Positions 8,644-18,350 of a stretch of 64,000 nt of DNA are shown here, in pieces. Under the pieces are notes generated by a model. The model was not told where the DNA came from and made no database searches. It saw only the letters and a list, made by a program, of their open reading frames with translations. The translations under genes and the position numbers were made by a program. This stretch comes from RYN-230 sp963713815 (lineage in GTDB: Bacteria > Actinomycetota > Actinomycetes > Streptosporangiales > Streptosporangiaceae). The DNA is taken from contig CAVQNH010000002.1 in the NCBI GenBank assembly GCA_963713815.1, forward strand, positions 1 through 64,000, read 5' to 3'. How positions within the stretch are numbered: position 1 is the first letter of the stretch; each line of letters starts with the position of its first letter.

Positions 8644-10203
8644 ATGACTAGTACCGAACAGGTCTCGCTGGAGAAGACGGTCGATAAGGGGCTCAAATCG
8701 GGCGCGCTCGGGCTGGTCTCCACCACGATCATCGCGACGGCCTCGGTCGCTCCCGCCTACAGCATCGCCGCCACGCTGGTGTTCGTGGTGGGGGCCGTCG
8801 CGCTGCAGTCGCCGGCCGTGGCAGTCCTCGCGTTCGTGCCGATGCTGCTGACGTCTATCGGCTACAGCGAACTGAACAAGGCCGACCCGGACTGTGGCAC
8901 CACCTTCACCTGGGCGTCCCGGGCGTTCGGCCCCCGGACCGGCTGGGCCGGCGGCTGGGCCATCATCGTCGCCGACGTGCTGGTCATGGCGAGCCTGGCC
9001 CAGGTGGCCGGCCAGTACGGGTTCCTGCTGTTCAACGCCAAGGGCATCGGCCAGAACCCGACCAGCGGCTGGGTGCTGCTGGTCGGCGTGATCTGGATCG
9101 TGGTGATGACCTACATCTGCTACCGCGGCATCGAGGTCTCCGCCAACTTCCAGAAGGCGCTGCTCGGCATCGAACTGGTCATGCTGCTGGTGCTGTCGAT
9201 CACGGCCCTGGTCAAGGTGGGCACCGGTCACGCTCCGGCCGGCCACCTGACCCCGAGCCTGCAGTGGCTGAACCCGTTCCACATCACCAGCTTCAGCGCC
9301 TTCGCCAGCGGCATCATCCTGATGGTCTTCATCTACTGGGGCTGGGACACCGCGGTCGCGATCAACGAGGAGACCAAGGACAAGAACAAGACCCCGGGCC
9401 GCGCGGCCATCCTGTCCACCTTCATCCTGCTGGTCACCTACGCGATCGTGATCTTCTCCATGCAGTCGTACGCCGGGACCAAGACCACCGGCAACGGCCT
9501 GGGCAACGTGAACAACGCCGGTGACGTGCTGTCGGTCCAGGGGAGCAGCGTGTTCGGCACGTCCGGCCTGGGGACGTTCCTCAGCCACCTGCTGCTGCTG
9601 ATGGTGCTCTCCTCAGCGGCCGCCTCGACCCAGACGACGATCCTGCCCACCGCCCGGACCACGCTGTCGATGGCGGTGTACAAGGCAATTCCCCGGGCAT
9701 TCGCGAAGATGCACCCGCGCTACCTCACGCCGACCGTGTCCACCATCGCCATGGGCGCGATCTCGATCGCGGTGTACGTGGGATTCAACTACGCGTCCAA
9801 CGGCATCGGGATCATCGGCGACGCGGTGATCGCGATCGGCCTGTACATCGCCTTCTACTACGGGCTGACCGGCTTCACCTGCGCCTGGTACTACCGGCGG
9901 AACCTGACCAGCAGCGCCCGCAACCTGTGGATGCAGGGCATCCTGCCGGTCACGGGCGGCCTGATGCTGTTCTTCCTGGGTGGCTGGAGCCTGTGGCTCG
10001 ACTACGACGTGGCCACCGCGAACGACTACACGATGTGGACCGTGCCCGGCATCCACTGGCAGATCGGCGGGGCGTTCGTGATCGCCGTCGTGTCCGCGCT
10101 CGTCGGCCTGGTGGCCTACTTCTGGTGCCGGATCGCCAACCCGAGCTTCTTCAAGAAGGAGACCCTGACGCGGGCCACCCCGACGCTGGTGCCGGACGAG
10201 TAG
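8644..10203 (+). CDS. APC superfamily amino acid permease
   Basis: 519-residue integral membrane transporter with about 12 hydrophobic segments. The N-terminal GALGLVSTTIIATASVAPAY carries the APC-family unwound helix 1 pattern, and the conserved region after helix 6 (YWGWDTAVAINEETKDKNKT) is typical of amino acid/polyamine permeases. The start is supported by the ribosome site aggagggg about 8 bases upstream. Divergent from the saccharopine-type dehydrogenase, so the shared 210-bp gap may control both. The substrate is inferred to be an amino acid or amine. Confidence 0.9.
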   Translation: MTSTEQVSLEKTVDKGLKSGALGLVSTTIIATASVAPAYSIAATLVFVVGAVALQSPAVAVLAFVPMLLTSIGYSELNKADPDCGTTFTWASRAFGPRTGWAGGWAIIVADVLVMASLAQVAGQYGFLLFNAKGIGQNPTSGWVLLVGVIWIVVMTYICYRGIEVSANFQKALLGIELVMLLVLSITALVKVGTGHAPAGHLTPSLQWLNPFHITSFSAFASGIILMVFIYWGWDTAVAINEETKDKNKTPGRAAILSTFILLVTYAIVIFSMQSYAGTKTTGNGLGNVNNAGDVLSVQGSSVFGTSGLGTFLSHLLLLMVLSSAAASTQTTILPTARTTLSMAVYKAIPRAFAKMHPRYLTPTVSTIAMGAISIAVYVGFNYASNGIGIIGDAVIAIGLYIAFYYGLTGFTCAWYYRRNLTSSARNLWMQGILPVTGGLMLFFLGGWSLWLDYDVATANDYTMWTVPGIHWQIGGAFVIAVVSALVGLVAYFWCRIANPSFFKKETLTRATPTLVPDE

Positions 10204-10247
10204 GCACCGGGTAATCGGGCCGGCCCAGCCGGGACTACCTGGGGGGC

Positions 10248-10285
10248 GGACGGGCTCCGGCCGGGGGGTTGGCCGGAGCCCGTCC
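10248..10285 (+). terminator. Perfect 15-bp hairpin after the permease
   Basis: Arms 10248-10262 (ggacgggctccggcc) and 10271-10285 are exact complements around an 8-nt loop. It is placed between the permease stop and pcrA, and is followed by a weak T-containing G tract. Confidence 0.8.
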
Positions 10286-10350
10286 GGAGGGTTTCCGGGG
10301 GGTTAGGGACAAGCTTCCCCGGCTGAGGTCATGCTGTCGGCGGCAGCGCC

Positions 10351-10356
10351 TAGGCT
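10351..10356 (+). promoter_or_regulatory. -10 box TAGGCT for leaderless pcrA
   Basis: TAGGCT ends 6 bases before the GTG of pcrA, so transcription should begin at or next to the start codon. No ribosome site is present, which agrees with a leaderless message. Confidence 0.6.
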
Positions 10357-10362
10357 TGACTG

Positions 10363-12606
10363 GTGACCGCCACCACAGCCGCTGACTCCCTCCTGGAGGG
10401 CCTGAACCCGCAGCAGCGGGAGGCCGTCGTGCACCAGGGCTCGCCGCTGCTCATCGTGGCGGGAGCCGGGTCGGGCAAGACCCGGGTACTGACCCGCAGG
10501 ATTGCCTACCTGCTGGCCGCGCGCGACGTCCGCCCCAGCGAGATCCTGGCCATCACGTTCACCAACAAGGCGGCGGGCGAGATGGCGGCGCGGGTGGCCG
10601 ACATCACCGGGCTCCGGTCGCGGGCCATGTGGGTGATGACGTTTCACTCCGCCTGCGTCCGGATCCTGCGCCGGGAGGCGACCCGGTTCGGCTACCCGTC
10701 CTCGTTCTCGATCTACGACCAGGCCGACTCCCAGCGGCTGATGGCCCTGGTCTGCCGGGAGCTGGACCTCGACGCCAAGCACCATCCGCCCAAGGCCATG
10801 CTGAACCAGGTATCCAACCTGAAGAACGAGCTCATCGACTACGAGACGTTCCTCGCCCGGGCGGACAACTACCGGGACAAGGCCCTGGCCCAGGCGTACG
10901 CCGAGTACCAGCGCCGCCTGGCCGCGGCGGGCGCGATGGACTTCGATGACCTGATCATGGTCACGGTCAACCTGCTGCAGGCGTTCCCCGAGGTCGCCGA
11001 GACGTACCGGCGCCGGTTCCGGCACATCCTGGTGGATGAGTACCAGGACACCAACCATGCGCAGTACATGCTGGTCCGGGAGCTGGTCTCGCACCCCGCC
11101 TGGCAGTCCGACAATGACGACGCGGGCCCGCTGCCGCCGGCCGAGCTGGTCGTGGTCGGTGACGCTGATCAGTCCATCTACGCGTTCCGCGGTGCCACCA
11201 TCCGCAACATCGAGGAGTTCACCAGGGACTTCACCGATTCGAGCGTGATCATGCTGGAGCAGAACTACCGCTCCACGCAGAACATCCTGGCCGCCGCCAA
11301 CGCGGTGGTGTCCCGCAACTCCGGCCGGGTGCCCAAGAACCTGTGGTCCGACGCGGGCGACGGGCCGCCGATCGTCGGGTACGTGGCCGACAGCGAGCAT
11401 GACGAGGCCGCGTTCGTGGCCGAGGAAGTGGACCGGCTCGCGGACGAGGGCGACGCCACGGCCGGCGATGTCGCCGTGTTCTACCGGACCAACGCGCAGT
11501 CCCGGGTGTTCGAGGAAGTGTTCATCCGGGCTGGCCTGCCCTACAAAGTGGTCGGCGGGGTCCGCTTCTACGAGCGGCGCGAGGTCCGGGACCTGCTGGC
11601 TTACCTGCGGCTGACCGCCAACCCCGACGACGAGGTGTCACTGCGGCGGATCCTCAACGTGCCCCGCCGGGGCATCGGGGAGCGGGCCGAGGCGGGCGTG
11701 GCCGCGCTGGCCCAGCGTGACCGGGGCACGTTCGCGGAGGCGCTGCGCCGGCCCGATGACGTCCCCGGGCTGGCGGCAAGGTCGGCCAAGGCCATCGCGT
11801 CGTTCAACGAGCTGATGGCCGGGCTGCAGGCCGAGTCGCAGGCCGGCCTGCCCGTGGCCGACCTGGCCGAGATGATCCTGGACCGGTCGGGCTACCTGGC
11901 CGAGCTGCAGAACTCCACCGACCTCCAGGACGCCAGCCGGATCGAGAACCTGAACGAGCTCGTGTCGGTGGCCCGCGAGTTCGACGCCCAGCGCCCCGAC
12001 GGGACGCTGACCGACTTCCTGGAGCAGGTGTCCCTGGTCGCGGACGCGGACGAGATCCCCGACGGGGAACGCCACGGCGGCCTGGTCACGCTGATGACGC
12101 TGCACACCGCCAAGGGCCTGGAGTTCCCGGTGGTGTTCCTCAGCGGGATGGAGGAGCACGTCTTCCCGCACCAGCGCTCGATGACCGACGACAAGGAACT
12201 CGAGGAGGAACGGCGCCTGGCCTACGTGGGCATCACCCGGGCGCAGCGCCGGCTCTACCTCACCCGCGCGGTCGCCCGTACCTGGTGGGGGCGGCCTGAG
12301 TACCACAAGCAGTCGAGGTTCCTGGACGAGATCCCCGGCCACCTCATCGAGTGGCGCCGCGACGAGCGGGCGGTGGCGGCGCCCGCGGCGGAGCGGCTGG
12401 CCCAGCGCCCGGGCGTCCGCACGCCAGGCAACCGGCGGGTCCCGTCGCTCAGCCCGGGTGACAAGGTGACCCACGACGCGTACGGGCTCGGCACCGTGCT
12501 GTCTGTCGAGGGCCGGGGCGACGACCCCGAAGCCAAGATCGACTTTGGCGGCGAGTACGGGATCAAGCACCTGGTGCTCCGTTACGCGCCCATCGAGAAG
12601 CTGTAG
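10363..12606 (+). CDS. pcrA: ATP-dependent DNA helicase PcrA/UvrD (UvrD1 type)
   Basis: 747-residue superfamily 1A 3'-5' helicase for repair and recombination. Walker A GAGSGKT at residues 34-40, Walker B/motif II DEYQDTN near 225, motif III GDADQSIYAFRGA, motif VI YVGITRAQRRLYLT are all intact. The C-terminal extension ends in a Tudor-like RNAP-binding module (PGDKVTHDAYGLGTVLSVEG) as in PcrA/UvrD1. GTG start at 10363, apparently leaderless. As in mycobacteria, it precedes the succinyl-CoA synthetase region. Confidence 0.97.
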   Translation: MTATTAADSLLEGLNPQQREAVVHQGSPLLIVAGAGSGKTRVLTRRIAYLLAARDVRPSEILAITFTNKAAGEMAARVADITGLRSRAMWVMTFHSACVRILRREATRFGYPSSFSIYDQADSQRLMALVCRELDLDAKHHPPKAMLNQVSNLKNELIDYETFLARADNYRDKALAQAYAEYQRRLAAAGAMDFDDLIMVTVNLLQAFPEVAETYRRRFRHILVDEYQDTNHAQYMLVRELVSHPAWQSDNDDAGPLPPAELVVVGDADQSIYAFRGATIRNIEEFTRDFTDSSVIMLEQNYRSTQNILAAANAVVSRNSGRVPKNLWSDAGDGPPIVGYVADSEHDEAAFVAEEVDRLADEGDATAGDVAVFYRTNAQSRVFEEVFIRAGLPYKVVGGVRFYERREVRDLLAYLRLTANPDDEVSLRRILNVPRRGIGERAEAGVAALAQRDRGTFAEALRRPDDVPGLAARSAKAIASFNELMAGLQAESQAGLPVADLAEMILDRSGYLAELQNSTDLQDASRIENLNELVSVAREFDAQRPDGTLTDFLEQVSLVADADEIPDGERHGGLVTLMTLHTAKGLEFPVVFLSGMEEHVFPHQRSMTDDKELEEERRLAYVGITRAQRRLYLTRAVARTWWGRPEYHKQSRFLDEIPGHLIEWRRDERAVAAPAAERLAQRPGVRTPGNRRVPSLSPGDKVTHDAYGLGTVLSVEGRGDDPEAKIDFGGEYGIKHLVLRYAPIEKL

Positions 12607-12627
12607 CCCGGGCTCTGCTGCGGCCCC

Positions 12628-12696
12628 GCCGGTGTGCTGCGCCGATGATGGCCGGCGTGCTGGCCCGATGATGGCCGGTGTGCTGCGCTGATGATG
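12628..12696 (+). repeat. Three copies of a 23-bp tandem repeat
   Basis: Copies at 12628-12650, 12651-12673 and 12674-12696 each begin gccgg and end gatgatg, with 2-4 differences between them. They occupy the gap between pcrA and the B12-binding gene. Confidence 0.9.
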
Positions 12697-12751
12697 GCGC
12701 GGGTTACCCTGCGATGGAGAGTACGTTCACGGCCGGCCGGGAGGCAGATTC

Positions 12752-13180
12752 ATGGCAGCGATCCGGGTCGTCATCGCCAAACCTGGGCTGGACGGTCATG
12801 ACCGGGGGGCGAAGGTGGTGGCCAGGGCGCTGCGCGACGCGGGTGTCGAGGTCATCTACACCGGGCTGCACCAGACTCCCGAGCAGATCGTCGCCGCGGC
12901 CATCCAGGAGGACGCCGACGCCGTCGGGCTATCCATCCTGTCCGGGGCGCACATGACCCAGTTCACCCGGGTCCTGGAGCTGCTGGCCGAGCGCGGGGCC
13001 AGCGACATCGTGGTGTTCGGCGGCGGCATTGTGCCCGAGGCCGACATCGCCGAGCTGGAGCGGCTGGGCGTGGCGAAGATCTTCACCCCGGGCGCGTCCA
13101 CCTACGACATCGTGGCGTGGGTGGAGTCCAACCTCGGCGGCCAGCCCGCCGCGGGCGTGTCCGCGCAGCAGGGCAGCTGA
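12752..13180 (+). CDS. icmB: Cobalamin-binding small subunit of an acyl-CoA mutase (IcmB-like)
   Basis: 142-residue stand-alone B12-binding domain. DGHDRGAKVVARAL contains the DxHxxG motif whose His ligates cobalt; LSILSGAHM and FGGGIVPEADI complete the family pattern of methylmalonyl- and isobutyryl-CoA mutase C-terminal domains. A catalytic large subunit must be encoded elsewhere. Ribosome site gggagg lies 10 bases before ATG. Position between pcrA and sucC resembles the Streptomyces icmB locus as I recall it; a methylmalonyl-CoA mutase small subunit is the alternative. Confidence 0.85.
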   Translation: MAAIRVVIAKPGLDGHDRGAKVVARALRDAGVEVIYTGLHQTPEQIVAAAIQEDADAVGLSILSGAHMTQFTRVLELLAERGASDIVVFGGGIVPEADIAELERLGVAKIFTPGASTYDIVAWVESNLGGQPAAGVSAQQGS

Positions 13181-13242
13181 CCCCCTGGCTGGCTGAGCCC
13201 CGCTGGCCTACCGCTCGCTACCGCCCGGCTAACCCGCGCTGG

Positions 13243-14210
13243 CTAACCCGCCGCTGGGAGCGTCCGTATGGCCAGGGGTGGCCGAGCGCGCCCAGACTCC
13301 AGCGCACCCCGGATGTCCGCGACGATCTTCTCCGCCTCCGTCCTGATCTGGTGCGGGGTGACGTGCAGCATGATGATCCCCTTGGCGCTCATCCCGCGGG
13401 ACCGGCGCACCGTCCGCTGCGAGTCCTCTGGCGACAGGTGCCACTCCCGGGAGTCCACTTCCACGGCCACCCCCGCGTCCGGCCACCACGCGTCCACTAC
13501 TGCCAGCAAGTCCGGGCCGATGTACAGCCTGGCATTGAAGATGGGGGCCGGAAGTCCGGCCGCCCGGATCAGGCTGCGCAGGTCCCCTTCGGCTGCCGAC
13601 CGGACGCCGTCCGCGACCTCGGCCAGCGTGCGGCGCAGCCACGCCGACTGACGCACCGGCGCGTGCGCCAGCTCCTCGGCCAGCTGATCTATCCGGCACC
13701 GGCCCCGCTGCACCGCGTCCGCGGTGACAGCCCGCACCTCCCGGAACGACCCCAGCTCCCGCGCCGCGTCGGCCACCGCCCGCGCCGCATCCGCGAACCG
13801 CACCGCACCGTCGGTGAACACGAACTCCGGCATCCGCGTAGTAGGCCAGACCCTGACGAATGCGTCGGCTCTCCCGGACCTGCCCGGCCGGGACCAGCAC
13901 GGTGATGACCTGGGACTCCCGGCACCCGGATGCCGTGATGGCGTAACGCGGCCATGCCGGTTATGACGCTGCCGCAGCCGGCGCACCGCAGCGCAGCGAC
14001 CTCGGTTTGCTGCCTGCGGGTCGGGGTTCCGGTCACGGTCAGGTACACGCCAGGCAGCAGCCGCTGCCACGGCCCTTCCGGGCGGATCCGGTGCCGGAGC
14101 TGGCTTGGCGTCATCCCGCAGCCCAGCGCCTGCGGCGCGGGAGATGACGGACTCCTGGTCGCGCAGCAGGCGTGCAAGGCGGCCTGGTCGGTCCGGACTG
14201 ACCGTGTCAC
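13243..14210 (-). pseudogene. DUF559-type endonuclease-domain protein with AbiEi-like N-terminus, frame broken at least three times
   Basis: The C-terminal half reads intact from MPEFVFTDGAVRFADAAR to the stop at 13243. It holds a nuclease-like fold with VDAWWPDAGVAVEVDSREWH, where Asp, Glu and Asp-x-x-x-Trp recall Vsr/PD-(D/E)xK enzymes. The N-terminal half is spread over three frames: RLARLLRDQESVISRA, then QALGCGMTPSQLRHRIR through ALRHHGIRVP, then ESQVITVLVPAGQVRES, then back. Breaks fall near 14130, 13935 and 13872. Such proteins are widespread in actinobacteria, with no settled role. The start is uncertain (a GTG at 14210 is one choice). Confidence 0.7.
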
Positions 14211-14281
14211 GGCGCCAGCCTCCCACCGGCCAGCTCCGACAATCGGCCGACTGTCCCTGACCTCCGGCCGCCCCGCCACGC

Positions 14282-14338
14282 TTCGTGATCATGACTTGGC
14301 TGTCGTTAGCCCAACGACAGCCAAGTCATGATCACGAA
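14282..14338. repeat. Perfect 26-bp inverted repeat with 5-nt loop
   Basis: Arms 14282-14307 and 14313-14338 are exact complements (ttcgtgatcatgacttggct... mirrored), with loop agccc. GC is near 46 percent, far below the surroundings. It lies in the divergent gap between the DUF559-like gene and sucC, so it is not a normal terminator. A REP-like dispersed element or a binding site are both possible. Confidence 0.9.
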
Positions 14339-14678
14339 CGAAGGTCGGTGCCTCTGGGGCAGTGGGGCTGGTGGGGACGTGAGGCGATTGGCGGGCGGCC
14401 GGTGCGCGGCGCGGATCGCGGCAGCCGGCCGGCCAGACGGCCGGTCCACAGCCCACCTGCCTCTCCAGCCCCATATCTCACGGTTCCCGCCAGCTCCACG
14501 GGTGAGGGCCGCCGGTGGTGGTGGCGGCCGGGACGGTGAGGTGGGTTGGGCGGGTATGGATGGGCCGGAGGTGCGGTGGGGCGGGGTTGGCCAGGGCGCG
14601 CGGGAACGGGGGCCGGTGGCCCCGGTAGGCTGCGTGCGGAATCCTGCTCACCCGAGGTCACCCCGAGGACGGACGCTA

Positions 14679-15875
14679 GTGGACCTGTTTGAGTATCAGG
14701 CGAAAGAACTGTTCGCCGAGTACGGGGTACCCGTACAGCGCGGCCGGGTCGCCTCTACCCCCGAAGAGGCACGCGAGATCGCGGCGGGCTACGCGGCCGA
14801 GGGTTCCCCCCTCGTCGTGGTGAAGGCCCAGGTGAAGACCGGCGGCCGGGGCAAGGCCGGCGGGGTCAAGCTCGCCAACGGCCCGGATGAGGCGGAGGCC
14901 AAAGCCCGCCAGATCCTCGGCATGGACATCAAGGGCCACACGGTGCACAAGGTCCTGATCGCCGAGGCTGTCGACATCGCGCAGGAGTACTACCTGTCCT
15001 TCCTGCTGGACCGCGCGGCGCGGACGTTCGTGGCGATCTGCTCGGTGCAGGGCGGCATGGAGATCGAGGAAGTCGCGCACACCAGCCCGGAGGCGGTCGC
15101 CCGGATCCCGGTCAACCCGCTGACCGGGGTGGACGCGGCCAAGGCCGCCGAGATCATCGAGGCCGGCCGGATTCCGGCCGAGGCGGCAGAGCAGGCGGCG
15201 CTGCTCGCCGAACGGCTCTGGGCCGTGTTCGCCGACGAGGACGCCACCCTGGTCGAGGTCAACCCCATGGCCCTGACCGACCAGGGCGCCGTGCTGGCTG
15301 TGGACGGGAAGGTCAGCCTGGACGACAACGCGTCCTTCCGCCAGGATCACGCGAAGTTCGAGGACCCCGAGGCGGCCGACCCGCTCGAGGCCAAGGCCAA
15401 GGCCAAGCACCTGAACTACGTCAAGCTCGACGGCCAGGTGGGCATCATCGGCAACGGGGCCGGGCTGGTCATGTCCACGCTGGACGTGGTGGCCCTGGCC
15501 GGTGAGCCGTTCGGCGGGATGAAGCCCGCGAACTTCCTGGACATCGGCGGGGGCGCATCGGCCGAGGTCATGGCGGACGGCCTGGAGATCGTGCTGTCCG
15601 ACACGTCGGTCCGCAGCGTCCTGGTCAACGTGTTCGGCGGCATCACCTCGTGCGACGCGGTGGCCAACGGGATCGTGTCGGCGATCGGCATGCTGGCCAG
15701 CCAGGGCCAGGAAGTCCGCCATCCGATCGTGGTCCGGCTGGATGGGAACAACGCCGAGGAGGGCCGCCGCATCCTTGCTGACGCGGGATTGCCAGTGGTC
15801 GAGCAGGTCGCGACCATGGATGACGCAGCCCGGCGCGCCGCGGAACTGGCCGCTGCCGCCCCGACAGGAGCATGA
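14679..15875 (+). CDS. sucC: Succinyl-CoA synthetase beta subunit
   Basis: 398 residues; with SucD it interconverts succinyl-CoA and succinate in the citric acid cycle, with substrate-level phosphorylation. ATP-grasp N-terminal domain (LFEYQAKELFAEYGVPV, KAQVKTGGRGKAGGVKLA) and the C-terminal CoA-ligase domain (GLVMSTLDVVALAGEPFGG, VFGGITSCDAVANGI) are intact. GTG start at 14679 has a gagga site about 10 bases upstream. A TAGGCT -10 box at 14636-14641 would give a leader of about 30 bases. A much longer open frame upstream is low-complexity and not part of the protein. Confidence 0.97.
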   Translation: MDLFEYQAKELFAEYGVPVQRGRVASTPEEAREIAAGYAAEGSPLVVVKAQVKTGGRGKAGGVKLANGPDEAEAKARQILGMDIKGHTVHKVLIAEAVDIAQEYYLSFLLDRAARTFVAICSVQGGMEIEEVAHTSPEAVARIPVNPLTGVDAAKAAEIIEAGRIPAEAAEQAALLAERLWAVFADEDATLVEVNPMALTDQGAVLAVDGKVSLDDNASFRQDHAKFEDPEAADPLEAKAKAKHLNYVKLDGQVGIIGNGAGLVMSTLDVVALAGEPFGGMKPANFLDIGGGASAEVMADGLEIVLSDTSVRSVLVNVFGGITSCDAVANGIVSAIGMLASQGQEVRHPIVVRLDGNNAEEGRRILADAGLPVVEQVATMDDAARRAAELAAAAPTGA

Positions 15876-15876
15876 G

Positions 15877-16764
15877 ATGGCGATTTTCCTGACCGGCGAC
15901 AGCCGGGTCATGATCCAGGGCATCACCGGCTCGGAAGGCACCAAGCACGGGCGCCGGATGCTGGCCGCGGGCACCACGGTCGTCGGCGGCACGAACCCGC
16001 GGAAGGCCGGCCAGACCGTGGACCTGGGTGGCTCCGAGGTGCCCGTGTTCGGCACGGTCGCCGAGACCATGGCCGCGACCGGCGCGGACGTGTCGGTGGT
16101 CTTCGTGCCGCCCGCGGGGACCAAGGCCGCGGTGACCGAGGCCGTGGATGCGGGCATCCCGCTGGTGATCGTGATCACCGAGGGCGTCCCGGTCCACGAC
16201 AGCGCGGAGTTCTGGGCCTACGCCAGCGCCAAGGGCAACGCCACCCGGATCGTCGGCCCCAACTGCCCCGGGATCGCCTCACCCGGCAAGTCGAACGCGG
16301 GGATCATCCCGGCCAACATCACCACCGAAGGCCGCATCGGGCTGGTGTCCAAGTCCGGCACGCTGACTTACCAGATGATGTACGAGCTGCGCGATATCGG
16401 CTTCTCCACCGCCGTCGGCATCGGCGGTGACCCGATCATCGGCACCACGCATATCGACTGCCTCGCCGCGTTCCAGGACGACCCGGAGACCGACGCGATC
16501 GTGATGATCGGCGAGATCGGCGGCGACGCCGAGGAACGGGCCGCCGCCTACGTCGAGGCGAACGTGACCAAGCCCGTGGTCGCCTACGTGGCGGGCTTCA
16601 CCGCCCCGGAGGGCAAGACCATGGGGCACGCAGGCGCGATCATCTCCGGTTCGGCGGGCACCGCGCAGGCCAAGAAGGAAGCGCTGGAGAAGGTCGGGGT
16701 GCGGGTCGGCCGGACGCCGTCCGAGACGGCCCGCCTCGTCCGTGAGGTGATGCGGGGCAGCTAG
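15877..16764 (+). CDS. sucD: Succinyl-CoA synthetase alpha subunit
   Basis: 295 residues, one base after sucC, so co-transcribed and coupled; the aggag site lies inside the end of sucC. CoA-binding Rossmann domain (VMIQGITGSEGTKHGRRML), GPNCPGIASPGKSNAGI, and the phosphohistidine His251 in MGHAGAIISGSAGTA. Intact. Confidence 0.97.
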   Translation: MAIFLTGDSRVMIQGITGSEGTKHGRRMLAAGTTVVGGTNPRKAGQTVDLGGSEVPVFGTVAETMAATGADVSVVFVPPAGTKAAVTEAVDAGIPLVIVITEGVPVHDSAEFWAYASAKGNATRIVGPNCPGIASPGKSNAGIIPANITTEGRIGLVSKSGTLTYQMMYELRDIGFSTAVGIGGDPIIGTTHIDCLAAFQDDPETDAIVMIGEIGGDAEERAAAYVEANVTKPVVAYVAGFTAPEGKTMGHAGAIISGSAGTAQAKKEALEKVGVRVGRTPSETARLVREVMRGS

Positions 16765-16809
16765 ACGCCCCCCGGGTCCCGGCGCGTAGACCCCTCGGGT
16801 CCCGGCGCG
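16762..16809 (+). repeat. Two 23-25-bp copies, each beginning with the sucD stop codon
   Basis: Copy 1 (16762-16786) begins with the tag stop of sucD; copy 2 (16787-16809) also begins tagac and ends in the same cgggtcccggcgcg. They differ by a short deletion and one substitution. Confidence 0.85.
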
Positions 16810-16857
16810 CGGCGCGCCTCCACGATCCCGGGGCTGGCGGGGCCAGGATGGGTTCTC

Positions 16858-18300
16858 ATGACCGCTTCTGCCCCGCCTGCCGAGCGCGCTGGCGGCCGCG
16901 ACGGGGCGGGAGGGCCGCCGGCGCCGACCCGCCCGCTGGTGGTCACGGGCGCCATCGCGGCGTGCGCCGCCGCGGGCAGCGGGCTGGTCGTCATCACCCT
17001 GCTGGTGCTGGCCGGCTGGATCGCCGCGCCGCATGCGGGTGTCGGGCTCACCGGCGTGCTGCGCACCGCCGCGGACCTCTGGCTGGTAGGCCACCACGTG
17101 GGCTTCGCGGTGCACGGGACGGGCCGCATCGGGACCGGGCGGATCGGGATGCTGCCGCTGGGCCTGGTGCTGATCCCCGGGGCGCTGCTGTGGACCGCGG
17201 GCCGCTGGGTGGTCCGGCAGGGCCAGGTGACCCGGCTCCCCGAGGTCGGCTACGCGGCCCTGGCCCTCGCGGTCCCGTACGCGCTGGTGGCCGGCGGGCT
17301 GGCCCTGGCCGGGCAGTCCACGCTGGCCACGCCCTCGCTGCCGCAGGCGGTCGTGTCCGGCTTCCTGATCGCCCTGGTGGCCGGGGGACTCGGCGGTGCC
17401 CGGGCGCTGGCCCCCTGGCGCCGCCTGATCCACCTGCTGCCCCCGCGCTCCCGGGCGGTGTTCCTCGGGTCGGTCGGCGCGCTGGCCGTGCTGACCGGGG
17501 CGGGCGCGATCCTGGCCGGCGCCTCGCTCGGCGCCAGCATGAGCGCCTTCCGGTCGGTCGACGTGGCGCTCGCCCCCGGCGTGGTCGGCGGGGCCCTGCT
17601 GCTGCTGGCCCAGATCGCCTACGTGCCTAACGCCGTCGTGTGGTCGATCTGCTACACCCTGGGCCCTGGTTTCGCGTTCGGTACCGGCACCGTCGTCGCT
17701 CCCACCGGATCCGCGCTGGGGCCACTGCCGATGCTGCCGATGCTCGCGGCGCTGCCCGCCGGGGCGCACGCATCCATGCCCGGCTGGGTGTCCATGCTCA
17801 TGCTCTGCGTGCCGTACCTGGCCGGGGCGTTCGGCGGGCTGCTCACCGCCCGGGCGGCGCCCACCCTGGCCCTCGAGCTGGCGCCCCTGTGGGGCTTCGC
17901 CTGCGGGGTGGCCACCGGGTTCGCCCTGGGGCTGCTCGCGGCGTTCGCGGGCGGCCCGCTGGGCAGCGGCCGGCTGACCGCGGTCGGGCCGTCCGGCTGG
18001 CAGGCCGGCGTGGTCTCCGTGCTCGAGGTGGGCGTGGCCGCCGCGATCACCGCCGGCCTGGTGAACTGGGTCCGGATCCGCCGTCTGGCCGCCGCCGGGC
18101 TGGTGTTCCCCGGGGCCGGGAACCAGGGAGCCGGCCCGCTCGGGCCTGACCCGCTGAAGCCTGGCCCCCGCGCAGGACCCAGGCTGGATCCCGGGGCCGA
18201 GACGGACGGGCACTACCTCTACGTCGATCCGTGGGGTGACGCGGAGGACACCGGCGACGCGGGCCGGCCGGAGCCGCCCGGCCCGGCGGCCCTCCCCTGA
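16858..18300 (+). CDS. perM: PerM-like polytopic membrane protein (DUF6350)
   Basis: 480 residues with about ten hydrophobic segments from residue 25 to 400 and a hydrophilic tail of about 80 residues ending in DPWGDAEDTGDA. Its place between sucCD and purN-purH is the same as that of mycobacterial PerM (Rv0955), a membrane protein reported to support cell division and persistence. The call rests on topology, length and position; sequence identity could not be computed. No clear ribosome site; a start at 16858 follows ggttctc. Confidence 0.8.
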   Translation: MTASAPPAERAGGRDGAGGPPAPTRPLVVTGAIAACAAAGSGLVVITLLVLAGWIAAPHAGVGLTGVLRTAADLWLVGHHVGFAVHGTGRIGTGRIGMLPLGLVLIPGALLWTAGRWVVRQGQVTRLPEVGYAALALAVPYALVAGGLALAGQSTLATPSLPQAVVSGFLIALVAGGLGGARALAPWRRLIHLLPPRSRAVFLGSVGALAVLTGAGAILAGASLGASMSAFRSVDVALAPGVVGGALLLLAQIAYVPNAVVWSICYTLGPGFAFGTGTVVAPTGSALGPLPMLPMLAALPAGAHASMPGWVSMLMLCVPYLAGAFGGLLTARAAPTLALELAPLWGFACGVATGFALGLLAAFAGGPLGSGRLTAVGPSGWQAGVVSVLEVGVAAAITAGLVNWVRIRRLAAAGLVFPGAGNQGAGPLGPDPLKPGPRAGPRLDPGAETDGHYLYVDPWGDAEDTGDAGRPEPPGPAALP

Positions 18301-18342
18301 ACACCGGGCCGTTGAACACCGGGCCGTTGAACACCGGGCCGT
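18298..18342 (+). repeat. Three exact 15-bp copies, each beginning with the perM stop codon
   Basis: The unit tgaacaccgggccgt occurs at 18298-18312, 18313-18327 and 18328-18342. The first tga is the stop of the membrane protein gene, and every copy keeps tga in frame. Confidence 0.95.
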
Positions 18343-18350
18343 AGCCCCCG

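Noticed and set aside
14328..14678. Long N-terminal extension of sucC
   Set aside because: Low-complexity sequence that also covers the inverted repeat and a -10 box; the family start is at the GTG 14679.
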